Positions 8,183-15,401 of a stretch of DNA of 54,368 bases are shown here, piece after piece. How positions within the stretch are numbered: position 1 is the first letter of the stretch; each line of letters begins with the position of its first letter. The notes under the pieces were generated by a model. It made no database searches. It was not told the origin of the DNA and saw nothing but the letters and a program-made list of their open reading frames with translations. The position numbers and the translations under genes are program-made. The stretch comes from Clostridium sp. AM34-11AC (GTDB taxonomy: Bacteria; Bacillota; Clostridia; Lachnospirales; Lachnospiraceae): NCBI RefSeq assembly GCF_003435375.1, contig NZ_QWGL01000022.1, positions 1 through 54,368 on the forward strand, given 5' to 3'.

Positions 8183-8303
8183 GCGATGCTCCGGAAGTTG
8201 CAGCCACTATGGCGAGTGCAGCGACTGTAAGTCATGGTTCATCCCGGCAGGTCAGTATCCGTGTAATAAATGCAAATATCTTGATGTTAAGCCGCCGAAG
8301 TAG
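8124..8303 (+). CDS. Small cysteine-rich phage protein
   Basis: 59 residues beginning at an ATG with GGAGAAAGGAGAGAG upstream, overlapping the end of the reverse transcriptase gene by 59 bases. It contains eight cysteines in CxxxxxxxC, CSGSC, ECSDC and CNKC arrangements, suggesting one or two zinc sites. Because it is translationally linked to the reverse transcriptase it could take part in the DGR, but it equally may be an ordinary phage small protein. Its stop codon lies in a terminator stem. Confidence 0.6.
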   Translation: MKKDLFKCSHRKRRCFMGYERCSGSCSHYGECSDCKSWFIPAGQYPCNKCKYLDVKPPK

Positions 8304-8313
8304 GCGGTTTTTT
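8289..8313 (+). terminator. Terminator after the DGR operon
   Basis: CCGCC, six-base loop, GGCGG, then six T residues. It overlaps the stop of the cysteine-rich gene and separates the DGR from the lysis genes. Confidence 0.75.
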
Positions 8314-8334
8314 CTATGAAAGGAGGTGAGGAAT

Positions 8335-8799
8335 GTGAGCCTAAATGATTGGCTGAAAGCAGGAGGCGGTGTCGTACTGCTCTTTATGACATTGGTACAG
8401 ATTGCACCAATCAAAGTCAATCCTTGGTCTGCTATCGGAAAACTTGCAGGCAATGCTATGAGATTTCTCGGAAAGACCATGAACAAGGATGTGATGGACA
8501 AATTGGAGACAGTCGAGAATGATGTCAAAAATCTGAAAGAGAAGCACGATGACCTCAAGAACAGGATGGACAAAGACGATGCGGATGAGTGCCGCACTCG
8601 AATACTCCGATTTGCAGATGAATTGCGAAGAGGAGTGGAACATTCTGAGGAGTTCTTCAATCAGATACTGGACGACATCTCGGACTATGAGAGATATTGT
8701 TCGGAGCATCCGGAGTACAAGAACAGTAAAGCAGTAAATGCCATTGCAAAGATAGATAAAGTCTATCAGAAGTGCATGGGAGAAAATTCATTTTTATAA
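8335..8799 (+). CDS. Phage membrane/coiled-coil protein of the lysis module
   Basis: 154 residues from the GTG at 8335, chosen because AGGAGGTGA ends eight bases before it. Residues ~8-24 form one hydrophobic segment (GGGVVLLFMTLVQIAPI). Residues ~50-90 are a charged coiled coil (DKLETVENDVKNLKEKHDDL), and the rest is helical. Its place just before the holin and endolysins suggests a lysis role such as an antiholin or spanin-like helper, but one membrane segment with a long cytoplasmic coil is not diagnostic. Confidence 0.55.
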   Translation: MSLNDWLKAGGGVVLLFMTLVQIAPIKVNPWSAIGKLAGNAMRFLGKTMNKDVMDKLETVENDVKNLKEKHDDLKNRMDKDDADECRTRILRFADELRRGVEHSEEFFNQILDDISDYERYCSEHPEYKNSKAVNAIAKIDKVYQKCMGENSFL

Positions 8800-8814
8800 C
8801 AGGAGGAAAAGAAC

Positions 8815-9036
8815 ATGAAGAAAATTGATTGGGTCAGAAAACTGACAAGTAGAAAGTTATGGACGGCAGTAGCATCCTTTGTCTCTATGATGATTTTGGC
8901 TACTGGCGGCACAGACAACACAGCAACACAGGTAACTGCACTCATCATGGCAGGTGCGTCCGTGGTGGCGTACATCATCGGAGAGGGATTGACCGACTAT
9001 GCCAATAGCGGTTCCAACACCGATGATGAGGAGTAA
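8815..9036 (+). CDS. Phage holin
   Basis: 73 residues. It has a short basic N-terminus (KKIDWVRKLTSRK), two hydrophobic segments (~14-31 and ~40-56) with a short turn between, and an acidic C-terminal tail. This pattern and the SRKLWTAVASFVSM segment are typical of small firmicute phage holins, which open the membrane so that endolysins reach the wall. It lies between the coiled-coil protein and the first endolysin and has AGGAGG upstream. Confidence 0.8.
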   Translation: MKKIDWVRKLTSRKLWTAVASFVSMMILATGGTDNTATQVTALIMAGASVVAYIIGEGLTDYANSGSNTDDEE

Positions 9037-9060
9037 TCTGAGAAACATATCGTAAGCACA

Positions 9061-9086
9061 GGGCAGTCGAAAGGTTGCCCTATTTG
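9061..9086 (+). terminator. Possible terminator after the holin
   Basis: GGGCA / TGCCC stem with a ten-base loop and a T-rich end, between the holin and the first endolysin. Weak. Confidence 0.45.
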
Positions 9087-9103
9087 TTTAAGGAGGAATT
9101 GAC

Positions 9104-9808
9104 ATGAGTTTAATGGTAGGTAGTGCGAGAATTGATGAGAACGGCAAAATCTCCGGAGGAAAGCCGGGAGACCAAACAGGAAACGAAGTCTCAACTCAGC
9201 CGTACTATGTCCATTCAAAGGGATGGATTTGCATGAGACCAAAGAGTGTTGCGGTTGCCAATGCTATTGCGGAAGCAATGATACAGGCCTGCAAAAACAA
9301 CAACATCGGATACTGCCAAGGACACCGCATAACTGTAATTGAACAGTTAAGAAAGAACGGAAGCCTTGCAAAGATTTCTGCCAAGACAGAGGCTGATTGC
9401 AGTTCACTTGTAAGAGCGTGCTGCATCCAAGCGGGATTTGACCCGGGCAATTTCAACACATCAGCCGAGGTGTCCGCTCTCAAAGCGTCTAAGCAGTTCA
9501 TGAAGCCTATTACGGTAACATCCGGCACGAAGTTGTGCAACGGAGACATTCTTGTCACAAAGACCAAAGGTCATACTGTCGTAGTCATATCCGGCAATCC
9601 AAGACAGGCGGTTTCTCATTACCCTAAGTACAAAGGAGCATCGGGTTCCATTGTTACGGCACTTGCAGCGGTTGGAGAGAAAGATACATCCAAGGCTCAT
9701 CGTGCGAAGATTGCAGCCGCAAATGGTATCAAGAATTACGCATATACTGCGGCACAGAACCTTGAGATGGTAAATCTTCTCAAGAAAGGCAAGTTGATTA
9801 AAGCCTGA
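9104..9808 (+). CDS. Endolysin 1, NlpC/P60-like peptidase
   Basis: 234 residues. A papain-like cysteine peptidase core is suggested by Cys99 in ADCSSLVR and His157 in KGHTVVV, the usual order and spacing for NlpC/P60 or CHAP wall peptidases. The C-terminal ~55 residues (SGSIVTALAAVGEKD...GIKNYAYTAAQNLEMVNLLKKGKL) form a separate module seen at the ends of clostridial lysins and likely bind the wall. It has no signal peptide, so it needs the holin. It would cleave peptide stems, complementing the glycan-cutting enzyme encoded next. The exact bond is not shown by sequence. Confidence 0.8.
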   Translation: MSLMVGSARIDENGKISGGKPGDQTGNEVSTQPYYVHSKGWICMRPKSVAVANAIAEAMIQACKNNNIGYCQGHRITVIEQLRKNGSLAKISAKTEADCSSLVRACCIQAGFDPGNFNTSAEVSALKASKQFMKPITVTSGTKLCNGDILVTKTKGHTVVVISGNPRQAVSHYPKYKGASGSIVTALAAVGEKDTSKAHRAKIAAANGIKNYAYTAAQNLEMVNLLKKGKLIKA

Positions 9809-9831
9809 TTTTGAATAGGCATAACACATCG

Positions 9832-9861
9832 GGGTGGCTGAAAAGCCGCCCTTATTTTTTT
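9832..9861 (+). terminator. Terminator between the two endolysins
   Basis: GGGTGGC / GCCGCCC stem with a six-base loop followed by a run of T. It is likely to reduce transcription into the second lysin. Confidence 0.7.
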
Positions 9862-9881
9862 GTAAAAGGAGGAGTTTTACT

Positions 9882-10946
9882 ATGAACAAACTTTTTGGTA
9901 TTGATATTTCACATTGGCAGGGAGACCTTAGCATCAAGCAGGCAAGAGATGAAAGAGGTGTACAGTTCGTCATTGTTAAAGCTGCCGGAGCAGATGCGGG
10001 CAAGTACAAGGACAGCAAATTTGAAGATTATTACGCACAGTGCAAGGCGATTGGTATGCCTGTCGGTGCGTATTATTATGGTAACGCCAAGTCTGTTGCA
10101 GACGCACAGGTGGAGGCAGACCATTTCCTATCAGTAATTGCAGGAAAGCAGTTTGAATATCCTATCTACTACGATGTCGAGGGCAATATGCTCAAGAACG
10201 CAAAGGATACTCTCACAGACATCGTTATTGCATTTTGCGACAGATGCGAAAAGGCAGGATACTTCGTTGGAGTTTATACATCAGACTCACACTTCCAGTC
10301 TCATGTAGACGACTCTCGTTTACAGAGATTTACTCATTGGGTGGCAAAGTATTCATCCAACACACCTGCAACATCTCACGATATTTGGCAGTATGGCGGC
10401 GGTCAGAATTTCATTGCGGACAAGACAATCTGCGGCAGAACAGTAGACCAAGATTTCTGCTATCGTGACTTCCCTGCGGCAATCAAAGCGGCAGGACTCA
10501 ATGGATTTACTGCCAACAATGATGACAGCAAGGATGAGCCGGAAGTGTCTGCTCCGGAGGGAACAACGCTTGAATTGGTTTACAGAACTATGAAAGATGA
10601 GTTCGGCGGCGGAGATGCAAGAAAAACAGCACTCGGAAGCAGATATGATGAGGTGCAGGAAGTTATCAATCATATTTACAGTGCGTCCGCACAGGAGTTG
10701 GCAGATGAAGTATGGACTGGCAAGTACGGAGATGATGAAGTAAGGAGAACCGTTCTCGGAGACAGATGGCAGGAAGTACAGGACATCGTAAATGATGGCG
10801 GCAAGAAGTACCATACTATCGAGAGCGGAGAAACGCTCACAAGCATTGCGAAGGATTTCGGAACAACTGTCGATGCCCTCGTTTCTCTGAATGGCATTGA
10901 GAACCCGAACCTCATCATCACAGGAGACTCCATTAGAGTCAGATAA
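9882..10946 (+). CDS. Endolysin 2, GH25 muramidase with CW_7 and LysM
   Basis: 354 residues from ATG 9882, chosen for AAAGGAGGAG upstream. Residues ~1-200 form a GH25 lysozyme domain: FGIDISHWQG at the N-terminus and YYDVEG near residues 96-101 supply the catalytic acidic residues, and WQYGGG lies near its end. Next come two CW_7 (Cpl-7-like) repeats, with RKTALGSRYDEVQEVIN and RRTVLGDRWQEVQDIVN. A C-terminal LysM of ~45 residues (YHTIESGETLTSIAKDFGTT) completes the wall-binding part. It hydrolyses the N-acetylmuramic acid to N-acetylglucosamine bond during lysis. Confidence 0.95.
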   Translation: MNKLFGIDISHWQGDLSIKQARDERGVQFVIVKAAGADAGKYKDSKFEDYYAQCKAIGMPVGAYYYGNAKSVADAQVEADHFLSVIAGKQFEYPIYYDVEGNMLKNAKDTLTDIVIAFCDRCEKAGYFVGVYTSDSHFQSHVDDSRLQRFTHWVAKYSSNTPATSHDIWQYGGGQNFIADKTICGRTVDQDFCYRDFPAAIKAAGLNGFTANNDDSKDEPEVSAPEGTTLELVYRTMKDEFGGGDARKTALGSRYDEVQEVINHIYSASAQELADEVWTGKYGDDEVRRTVLGDRWQEVQDIVNDGGKKYHTIESGETLTSIAKDFGTTVDALVSLNGIENPNLIITGDSIRVR

Positions 10947-10958
10947 CAGGAGGAAAGA

Positions 10959-11132
10959 ATGAAGAACTACATTGGCGTAAAAATCGTAAAGGCAGAGCCG
11001 ATGGAAAAGGACGGCAAAGCCGGATACAAAGTAAGATATAAGGATGGCTATGAGTCGTGGTCTCCAAAGAAGCAGTTCGAGGAGGCGTACAGGGAACTTG
11101 GAGATGCAGTTGATTTCATCAATGCAAAATAG
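10959..11132 (+). CDS. Small conserved phage protein (SWSPK type)
   Basis: 57 residues with AGGAGGAAAG just before the ATG. It begins MKNYIGVKIVKAEPM and contains GYKVRYKDGYESWSPKKQFEEAYR, a pattern shared by many small phage proteins of unknown function. This copy is short because the usual middle segment is missing. It ends the lysis module just before a terminator. Confidence 0.7.
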   Translation: MKNYIGVKIVKAEPMEKDGKAGYKVRYKDGYESWSPKKQFEEAYRELGDAVDFINAK

Positions 11133-11152
11133 TTCCGGTTGGTAAGGAATGG

Positions 11153-11189
11153 ACCTCTCTATCAGATACGGTAGGGAGGTTCTTTTTTT
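11153..11189 (+). terminator. Terminator closing the lysis module
   Basis: ACCTCTCTA / TAGGGAGGT stem, ten-base loop, followed by seven T residues. It marks the end of the late transcript. Confidence 0.85.
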
Positions 11190-11456
11190 ATTGTCCGAAA
11201 TTTGTCCTGTGGACAATCTGTGGACGCATGGTTTTCCGTCCAAGGACGAAGCAATCTGATAAACGGTTTGCACCAACGGTTTTACTGATTTTTCAAAAGC
11301 AATTCGACATACATTATATAAGAAGAAATCCGCCTTGTCCTATGGACAGTCACACGGACAGTCCTGCGGAAAGTCCTAAACCATACCGTAACCGTTACCG
11401 TTACCTATATATATTATATCTATTATGTTCATTGTCCTATGGATGTCCTATGGACA
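11190..11456 (+). repeat. Gene-free control region with GTCC/GGAC iterons
   Basis: No gene is supported here. The region holds TTGTCC-3-GGACAA (about 11202-11216), CGTCC-AA-GGACG (about 11237-11248), and GTCCTATGGAC (11337-11347). Then come three 12-base tandem units starting GGACAGTC or GGAAAGTC (11344-11379), overlapping tandem copies of CCGTTACC/GTAACC (about 11386-11405), an AT-rich block, and two exact tandem copies of TGTCCTATGGA (11433-11454). Iterated sites plus an AT-rich block at the border between late and early genes resemble a replication origin or a multi-site operator. Which of these it is cannot be told from sequence. Confidence 0.55.
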
Positions 11457-11515
11457 CATTTCTATTATCGTTTTGGAGTTCTCCAAATCATTCCGTAAAA
11501 ATAAAGATATTCCTA

Positions 11516-11543
11516 TTGACATGGTGCAAGGTTGTGTTATCGT
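11516..11543 (+). promoter_or_regulatory. Phage early promoter, copy 1
   Basis: TTGACA, 16-base spacer, TATCGT preceded by TGn (extended -10), running into CGTACG at 11541-11546. The same arrangement recurs at 13416, 15310 and 18796. It drives the first early gene at 11576. Confidence 0.75.
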
Positions 11544-11575
11544 ACGCTCGCAAAAAAGCAAAGGAGGTATGCAGT

Positions 11576-11773
11576 ATGATTTACAACCTTATTAGCGAAA
11601 CGACCGGAGAAATTGTCGGCTATACAACAATCGGACCATTCGATACAGACCACGATATTCCGAACAGTGAATTACTGGATGTAAGACTGGAAGCAGCGAT
11701 AGATGATGGATATGTGCAGGATGATGCCTATTATTGGCAGAAGTCCAAACAGAAAATAGGAGTATTGATTTAA
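11576..11773 (+). CDS. Small phage early protein, 65 aa
   Basis: The start at 11576 follows AAAGGAGGTATGC. The same frame is open back to 11228, but that stretch contains the promoter and iterons, so the longer reading is rejected. The product is acidic with ISETTGEIVGYTTIGPFDTDHDI, probably a small beta domain. Function unknown. Confidence 0.6.
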   Translation: MIYNLISETTGEIVGYTTIGPFDTDHDIPNSELLDVRLEAAIDDGYVQDDAYYWQKSKQKIGVLI

Positions 11774-11786
11774 GGAGGTGCGTGGC

Positions 11787-12422
11787 ATGAGCGTTATTCC
11801 AAAAGAACTGACAGATGAGCAGTTAGCTGAATATTTCAGAGAATATGTAGACGGCTGCCAGTGCAAGGAGAGGCATACAGAAGCAGCCTGCAATGAGGTT
11901 GAGCAGTACGACAAGATGGTTGCATATTTCTTTCCAAAGGAACTGAAACCGCAGAATAGATTTTATGACAAGATGATGGATGTTGCAGTTGAGTACGAGG
12001 AGTCGGGATTTATGGCAGGGTACAGAATGTGCCTAAAGCATTTACAGGAGCAGCAGGCTCAGACTGATACAACAAATTCTATACCGGAAGAACCAAAGAG
12101 GCAGGAACAGGCAGATACAGGCTCTGTGGATGCCTTGGATTTCATTTCCTCAAGACAGATAGGAGAAATGTTTTCTGCACCAAACGGAAAAGTCGTAAGA
12201 AGAATTAAAAATCAGATTTTGCCATACTGCACAGACGATGAGAGAAGAGAGTTTTCTCTGACATCAGAGAGGAGCAGGCAGAATAAGTACATCGAAGTCT
12301 ACCGCCTCAGCAAGAAAGCCTGCGGCATATACCTCGACCACATGGAGAGGTGGTCCGGCATGATAAATGTAATGACAGGCATCTCGGAAATGAGGAAGAG
12401 GATGCAGGAGGTGTTTGCGTAG
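11787..12422 (+). CDS. Phage protein with Rha-like C-terminal domain
   Basis: 211 residues from ATG 11787, which has AAGGAGGTG at the right distance. The N-terminal ~95 residues are helical and unrecognised. A polar linker (~95-120) follows. The C-terminal ~90 residues (ISSRQIGEMFSAPNGKVVRRIKNQILPYC...YIEVYRLSKKACGIYLDHM) resemble the Rha/antirepressor-type DNA-binding domain. Such proteins modulate phage gene expression or development. It is the second gene of the early transcript and is followed by a promoter with an operator in its spacer. Confidence 0.55.
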   Translation: MSVIPKELTDEQLAEYFREYVDGCQCKERHTEAACNEVEQYDKMVAYFFPKELKPQNRFYDKMMDVAVEYEESGFMAGYRMCLKHLQEQQAQTDTTNSIPEEPKRQEQADTGSVDALDFISSRQIGEMFSAPNGKVVRRIKNQILPYCTDDERREFSLTSERSRQNKYIEVYRLSKKACGIYLDHMERWSGMINVMTGISEMRKRMQEVFA

Positions 12423-12429
12423 CTAAATA

Positions 12430-12439
12430 GGAATATTCC
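12430..12439 (+). promoter_or_regulatory. Operator-like palindrome GGAATATTCC
   Basis: A perfect ten-base palindrome just after the Rha-like gene and 22 bases before the next -35 element. It shares its core with palindromes at 12469-12482 and 18741-18756. Confidence 0.5.
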
Positions 12440-12460
12440 AAAATAATTTCCGTAAAACTA

Positions 12461-12489
12461 TTGACAAATTGGAATGTTCCAAGTACGAT
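12461..12489 (+). promoter_or_regulatory. Promoter with operator palindrome in its spacer
   Basis: TTGACA, 17-base spacer, TACGAT. The spacer contains TTGGAATGTTCCAA (12469-12482), a near-perfect palindrome, so a bound protein would block polymerase. It drives the run of tiny genes starting at 12536. Confidence 0.6.
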
Positions 12490-12535
12490 GTAGTCAAGAT
12501 AAATCAGTAAAAACACCGAATAGGAGGTAAAGACT

Positions 12536-12742
12536 ATGAAAATATTCAGAATGGCAGATGTGGAGAAAATCGAAGAAATGCTTGCAACCGGAAAGACAGT
12601 TGAGGTTGAGTGGAAAGATGGAGCAACAGGAGAGATGTACACTGAAACAGTTAATTCAGTCAGATGGGATGGATTGGTGTTTACCACCGGAAGATGTATC
12701 TATACCGGAATTGATGAGTTGGTTGAGATTAGGGAGGCGTAG
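12536..12742 (+). CDS. Small phage protein, 68 aa
   Basis: Start preceded by TAGGAGGTAAAG. The acidic product, MKIFRMADVEKIEEML at the start and a strand-rich middle, looks like a small SH3-like or beta-barrel fold. First gene after the operator-bearing promoter. Function unknown. Confidence 0.6.
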   Translation: MKIFRMADVEKIEEMLATGKTVEVEWKDGATGEMYTETVNSVRWDGLVFTTGRCIYTGIDELVEIREA

Positions 12743-12744
12743 AG

Positions 12745-12954
12745 ATGAGATACAGATATTGGTTTGCGTTGAGACCGCCAATGCCGGGGGCAGTTCCAAA
12801 AAGAAACTTGGAGAATGTCACGAGTTTTGGTAAGAGGACTTACAGATACGAAGTGAACAGAGAGGTTTGGGGATATGCAGATTATTCAGAACCACTGACG
12901 GATAAGGAGGTAGCCGAGTACGAATTGGTAAAAGGAGGCGAGGTACATGATTAA
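12745..12954 (+). CDS. Small phage protein, 69 aa (YWFALRPPMPGA type)
   Basis: Starts three bases after the previous stop, with GGGAGG upstream. The N-terminal RYWFALRPPMPGAVP and a later WGYADYSEPLT are shared by many clostridial phage and mobile-element proteins. Strand-rich, with no membrane segment. Function unknown. Confidence 0.65.
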   Translation: MRYRYWFALRPPMPGAVPKRNLENVTSFGKRTYRYEVNREVWGYADYSEPLTDKEVAEYELVKGGEVHD

Positions 12955-13093
12955 GGCAGGAGACCTTGTTAAGATTGATGACATCGGACCTCTTGCACGG
13001 GTCCTCAAGAAAGGCAGAGGAAGAATGTATCTGAGATTGGATGGCGAGGAGTTTTGGTGTCCTACATCCATTATAAAAAAGGCGGAGGTGTAA
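12947..13093 (+). CDS. Small phage protein, 48 aa
   Basis: ATG overlaps the previous gene end, with AAAGGAGGCGAGG before it. The product is basic (IKAGDLVKI, RVLKKGRGRMYLRLDG), with a KOW/SH3-like strand pattern that often binds nucleic acid or ribosomes. Its ribosome site and tight packing support it. Confidence 0.55.
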   Translation: MIKAGDLVKIDDIGPLARVLKKGRGRMYLRLDGEEFWCPTSIIKKAEV

Positions 13094-13097
13094 GAAG

Positions 13098-13223
13098 ATG
13101 GTTCAGTATATTGACGATGGAGTTCTTTTGGGTTGGTATTTCTGCAAGGAAGGATGCCGATTTGGAGATGGAACCAAGAAAACAGCAGAGAGAATTGAAA
13201 GGGAGATGACAGAGGATGACTGA
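13098..13223 (+). CDS. Small phage protein, 41 aa
   Basis: ATG four bases after the previous stop, with GGAGG 8-12 bases upstream of the start. Contains two cysteines (FCKEGC) and a charged C-terminal helix. It overlaps the next gene by eight bases. Function unknown. Confidence 0.5.
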   Translation: MVQYIDDGVLLGWYFCKEGCRFGDGTKKTAERIEREMTEDD

Positions 13224-13386
13224 TAGAAACAATGCAAGACTGAATGAGGCAATAGAGCAGCACATCGCACAGTGGGATGGAACAGTTCACGGATACTGCA
13301 TCAAGAATATGTGGGAGAACGGTGTAGACTATGAGAGCATTTGCGAGGCAGCGAACATTGACATCGAGGACTACTTGGACGACTGA
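13216..13386 (+). CDS. Small phage protein, 56 aa
   Basis: ATG inside the end of the previous gene. The acidic helical product contains EAIEQHIAQWDG and ends EDYLDD. It is the last gene of the 12.5-13.4 kb cluster of tiny genes, before the next promoter. Function unknown. Confidence 0.5.
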   Translation: MTDRNNARLNEAIEQHIAQWDGTVHGYCIKNMWENGVDYESICEAANIDIEDYLDD

Positions 13387-13415
13387 AAAAAATCCGTAAA
13401 AATGCGTAAAACCTA

Positions 13416-13443
13416 TTGACATGATAGGAGGTCATGTTATCGT
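13416..13443 (+). promoter_or_regulatory. Phage early promoter, copy 2
   Basis: TTGACA, 16-base spacer, TGTTATCGTACG, followed by CTC as in copies 1 and 4. Upstream there are two GTAAAA-type words, also seen before the other copies. Confidence 0.75.
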
Positions 13444-13484
13444 ACGCTCACGATAAAAGCAAGCCAAGCAAGGAGGAAAACGGC

Positions 13485-13661
13485 ATGAAAGATAAGAAGA
13501 TGGAAACAAGAGTTGTCAAGGACGTAAACGGATTTTGGAGAGCGGAGATGAGATTTCTTCCAGTTGAAGAATGGGAACAAAATGATGGATGGAGAGGATG
13601 CTACATTTCCTCGTCAAAAGAAAAAGCGGAACGGTTTTTCGGAAAGAAGGAGATAGCATAA
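13485..13661 (+). CDS. Small phage protein, 58 aa
   Basis: The start at 13485 follows AAGGAGGAAAACGGC; an upstream in-frame ATG at 13434 lies within the promoter and is rejected. The product is charged with an aromatic strand region (NGFWRAEMRFLPVEEW). Its stop overlaps the next start. Function unknown. Confidence 0.55.
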   Translation: MKDKKMETRVVKDVNGFWRAEMRFLPVEEWEQNDGWRGCYISSSKEKAERFFGKKEIA

Positions 13662-14368
13662 TGACAGAACAGAATTACAGGGAGAAGATTAAGAAGTTGC
13701 TCGCTCTCTCAGAGAGCAGCAACGAACACGAGGCGAAGTCGGCACTCTTGAAAGCCAAGAAGTTAATGGCAGAGCATAAGATAGCAGAAACAGACCTCGA
13801 GGACATCGGCAAGAAGAAAGTCGTCCACATCAAGACAGAGTTCGATTGCAGCAAGAGAAGAGAAGCGTGGATGATAAGTCTATCGGCAATCATCGGTCAG
13901 AACTTTTGCTGTCAGTCATACAGAAGAAAGGAGTACAACAAGCAGGTGGCTACGATATGCTTCGTAGGTCTCGAAGGAGATGTTGATGCTTGCGTTGAGA
14001 TTTTCAGATATGCAGTCGAATGTATCCGCAGCGGAATTGATGACCTCAGAAAGAAGTCTAAGGATTGCACTCGAGAATACAGAAAGAGACTTTGCAATGG
14101 ATATGGCTTCGGCTACACGCAGGGTATCAAGGAAGCATTTGAACAGCAGAGGAAACATGACGAGACTGGATGGGGGTTGGTAATGACAGTTCCAAAAGAG
14201 GTCAGTGATGAAACCGATGCCATGAAGCACGAGAAGTTCAAAAGTGCTGCACAGGAGCAGATGAGTGCAAGAGCATTTTGGCAGGGCAACGAAGATGGGA
14301 AGAAATTCGACCCGGGAACAAAGATTGTAGGAAAAACAGAACAGAAAATGGCGTTAGGAGGTATTTAA
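13661..14368 (+). CDS. DUF2786-containing phage protein
   Basis: 235 residues; the ATG overlaps the previous TAA. The N-terminal ~40 residues (REKIKKLLALSESSNEHEAKSALLKAKKLM) match the DUF2786 helix pair found in many phage and plasmid proteins. The remaining ~190 residues form a second conserved domain with FVGLEGDVDACVEIF and CNGYGFGYTQGI, often predicted to be metallopeptidase-like, though a full metal site is not clear here. Molecular role unknown; family membership is reasonably sure. Confidence 0.75.
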   Translation: MTEQNYREKIKKLLALSESSNEHEAKSALLKAKKLMAEHKIAETDLEDIGKKKVVHIKTEFDCSKRREAWMISLSAIIGQNFCCQSYRRKEYNKQVATICFVGLEGDVDACVEIFRYAVECIRSGIDDLRKKSKDCTREYRKRLCNGYGFGYTQGIKEAFEQQRKHDETGWGLVMTVPKEVSDETDAMKHEKFKSAAQEQMSARAFWQGNEDGKKFDPGTKIVGKTEQKMALGGI

Positions 14369-14369
14369 G

Positions 14370-14777
14370 ATGGCAGATTTAAGAGAACAGCAGAAGCAGG
14401 AAGCAATTAAGAGGATGAAGAAACTCGGCATCATGGAGCAGCCGATTAAGGAGTTTGAAGAAGAGGGTAAAATCAACCTCTCAGAAGGACCGGGTCTATT
14501 GTATTGGCTCAACGATGAGGAGCAGGAGATGGTTAGGAAGTTTGAAGAGGAGAACAATGGACTTGTCTACCATGTCATCAAGACGCAGACGAACTTCGGG
14601 TTGATGTATTCGTTCTTGTATGTTTCCGAATATATCGAAGAGTGGAAGATGGATATGGAGGATTTAGGAGATAATCAGACTCTCGCTTATGTGGTAAATA
14701 CGACAATGCCGGATTGCAGTGAGTTCGGAACCATAGGAATCGAGCCGTCCATCGGTGGACTCAAGAGAATTTGGTAA
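14370..14777 (+). CDS. Conserved mobile-element protein of unknown function
   Basis: 135 residues, starting one base after the DUF2786 gene. It contains KLGIMEQPIKEFEEEGKIN and MVRKFEEENNGLVYHVI, a pattern common in clostridial conjugative elements and phages. The fold is mixed alpha/beta with no membrane segment. No catalytic motif seen. It is part of the transcript from the promoter at 13416. Confidence 0.65.
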   Translation: MADLREQQKQEAIKRMKKLGIMEQPIKEFEEEGKINLSEGPGLLYWLNDEEQEMVRKFEEENNGLVYHVIKTQTNFGLMYSFLYVSEYIEEWKMDMEDLGDNQTLAYVVNTTMPDCSEFGTIGIEPSIGGLKRIW

Positions 14778-14789
14778 GGAGAAATAAAA

Positions 14790-15020
14790 ATGGGAATGAG
14801 TTTTGAAGTCAGTGACCCGGAAGAAATGTGCGAAGCAGATATTAGAATATGCCCTACCTGCGGCAAGGAAGTAGTGAGAGATGATATGCTTTTCACTCAC
14901 GATTGCCACGGCATCGCATTCAGATTGGTTTGCTTCGATTGTTATGAAAAGTTGATGGCAAAAGGATATGACGGTCAGTATTATGACGAGGCTGATGAAT
15001 GCCTCGATGAAGATTATTAG
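14790..15020 (+). CDS. Small zinc-binding phage protein
   Basis: 76 residues. CPTCGKE and CFDCYE, with HDCH between, suggest one treble-clef-like zinc site, probably for nucleic acid or protein binding. The tail is very acidic (YYDEADECLDEDY). GGAGAAATAAAA precedes the ATG. Function unknown. Confidence 0.6.
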   Translation: MGMSFEVSDPEEMCEADIRICPTCGKEVVRDDMLFTHDCHGIAFRLVCFDCYEKLMAKGYDGQYYDEADECLDEDY

Positions 15021-15032
15021 GAGGTAAAGATT

Positions 15033-15293
15033 ATGGCAGAGATGAATTTTTCAGAGAAGCAGATGAGAGAGTTCTGCAAAGAGGCGGTTCCGGTGGTTGA
15101 GAAGTTACTGGAAATTTCAAGAAAGCACGGAGTAGAGGGCGGCGTAAGAACTTGGTGTGCTGATGACTATGTTTCCATCGAGGGAACAGGACTTGGTGGT
15201 TGGGAACTGCATAAGTGCAGCGGAGAGTACGATATGACCTACAACAAGAGAGTGCCTCTTTTCGAGAAAAAGGATGGCGAAAAAACTCAGTAA
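15033..15293 (+). CDS. Small phage protein, 86 aa
   Basis: Start preceded by TTAGGAGGTAAAG. A helical N-terminus (MREFCKEAVPVVEKLLEISRKHGV) is followed by a short strand-rich half. It ends the transcript that begins at the promoter at 13416. Function unknown. Confidence 0.55.
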   Translation: MAEMNFSEKQMREFCKEAVPVVEKLLEISRKHGVEGGVRTWCADDYVSIEGTGLGGWELHKCSGEYDMTYNKRVPLFEKKDGEKTQ

Positions 15294-15309
15294 ATATGCT
15301 GACTTTCTA

Positions 15310-15337
15310 TTGACAGGTAGGTAGGCAATGCTATCGT
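15310..15337 (+). promoter_or_regulatory. Phage early promoter, copy 3, with adjacent palindrome
   Basis: TTGACA, 16-base spacer, TGCTATCGTACG. A perfect palindrome GTACCAAATGGTAC lies just downstream (15344-15357), in the early transcribed region, and could be an operator. Confidence 0.7.
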
Positions 15338-15401
15338 ACGATTGTACCAAATGGTACTAAAAAATCCGAGGAGGCGATAGCCAATCAATAAGGACAAGGA
15401 G

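Noticed and set aside
10353..11276. Long open frame on the - strand opposite the muramidase
   Set aside because: It mirrors a gene with clear GH25, CW_7 and LysM motifs and has no ribosome site or known motif.
11337..11454. Tandem repeats as a CRISPR array
   Set aside because: Units are 11-12 bases and directly abutting, without spacers or cas genes.
11228..11575. Upstream in-frame extension of the 65-residue early gene
   Set aside because: It would translate through the iterons and promoter; the good ribosome site is right before 11576.
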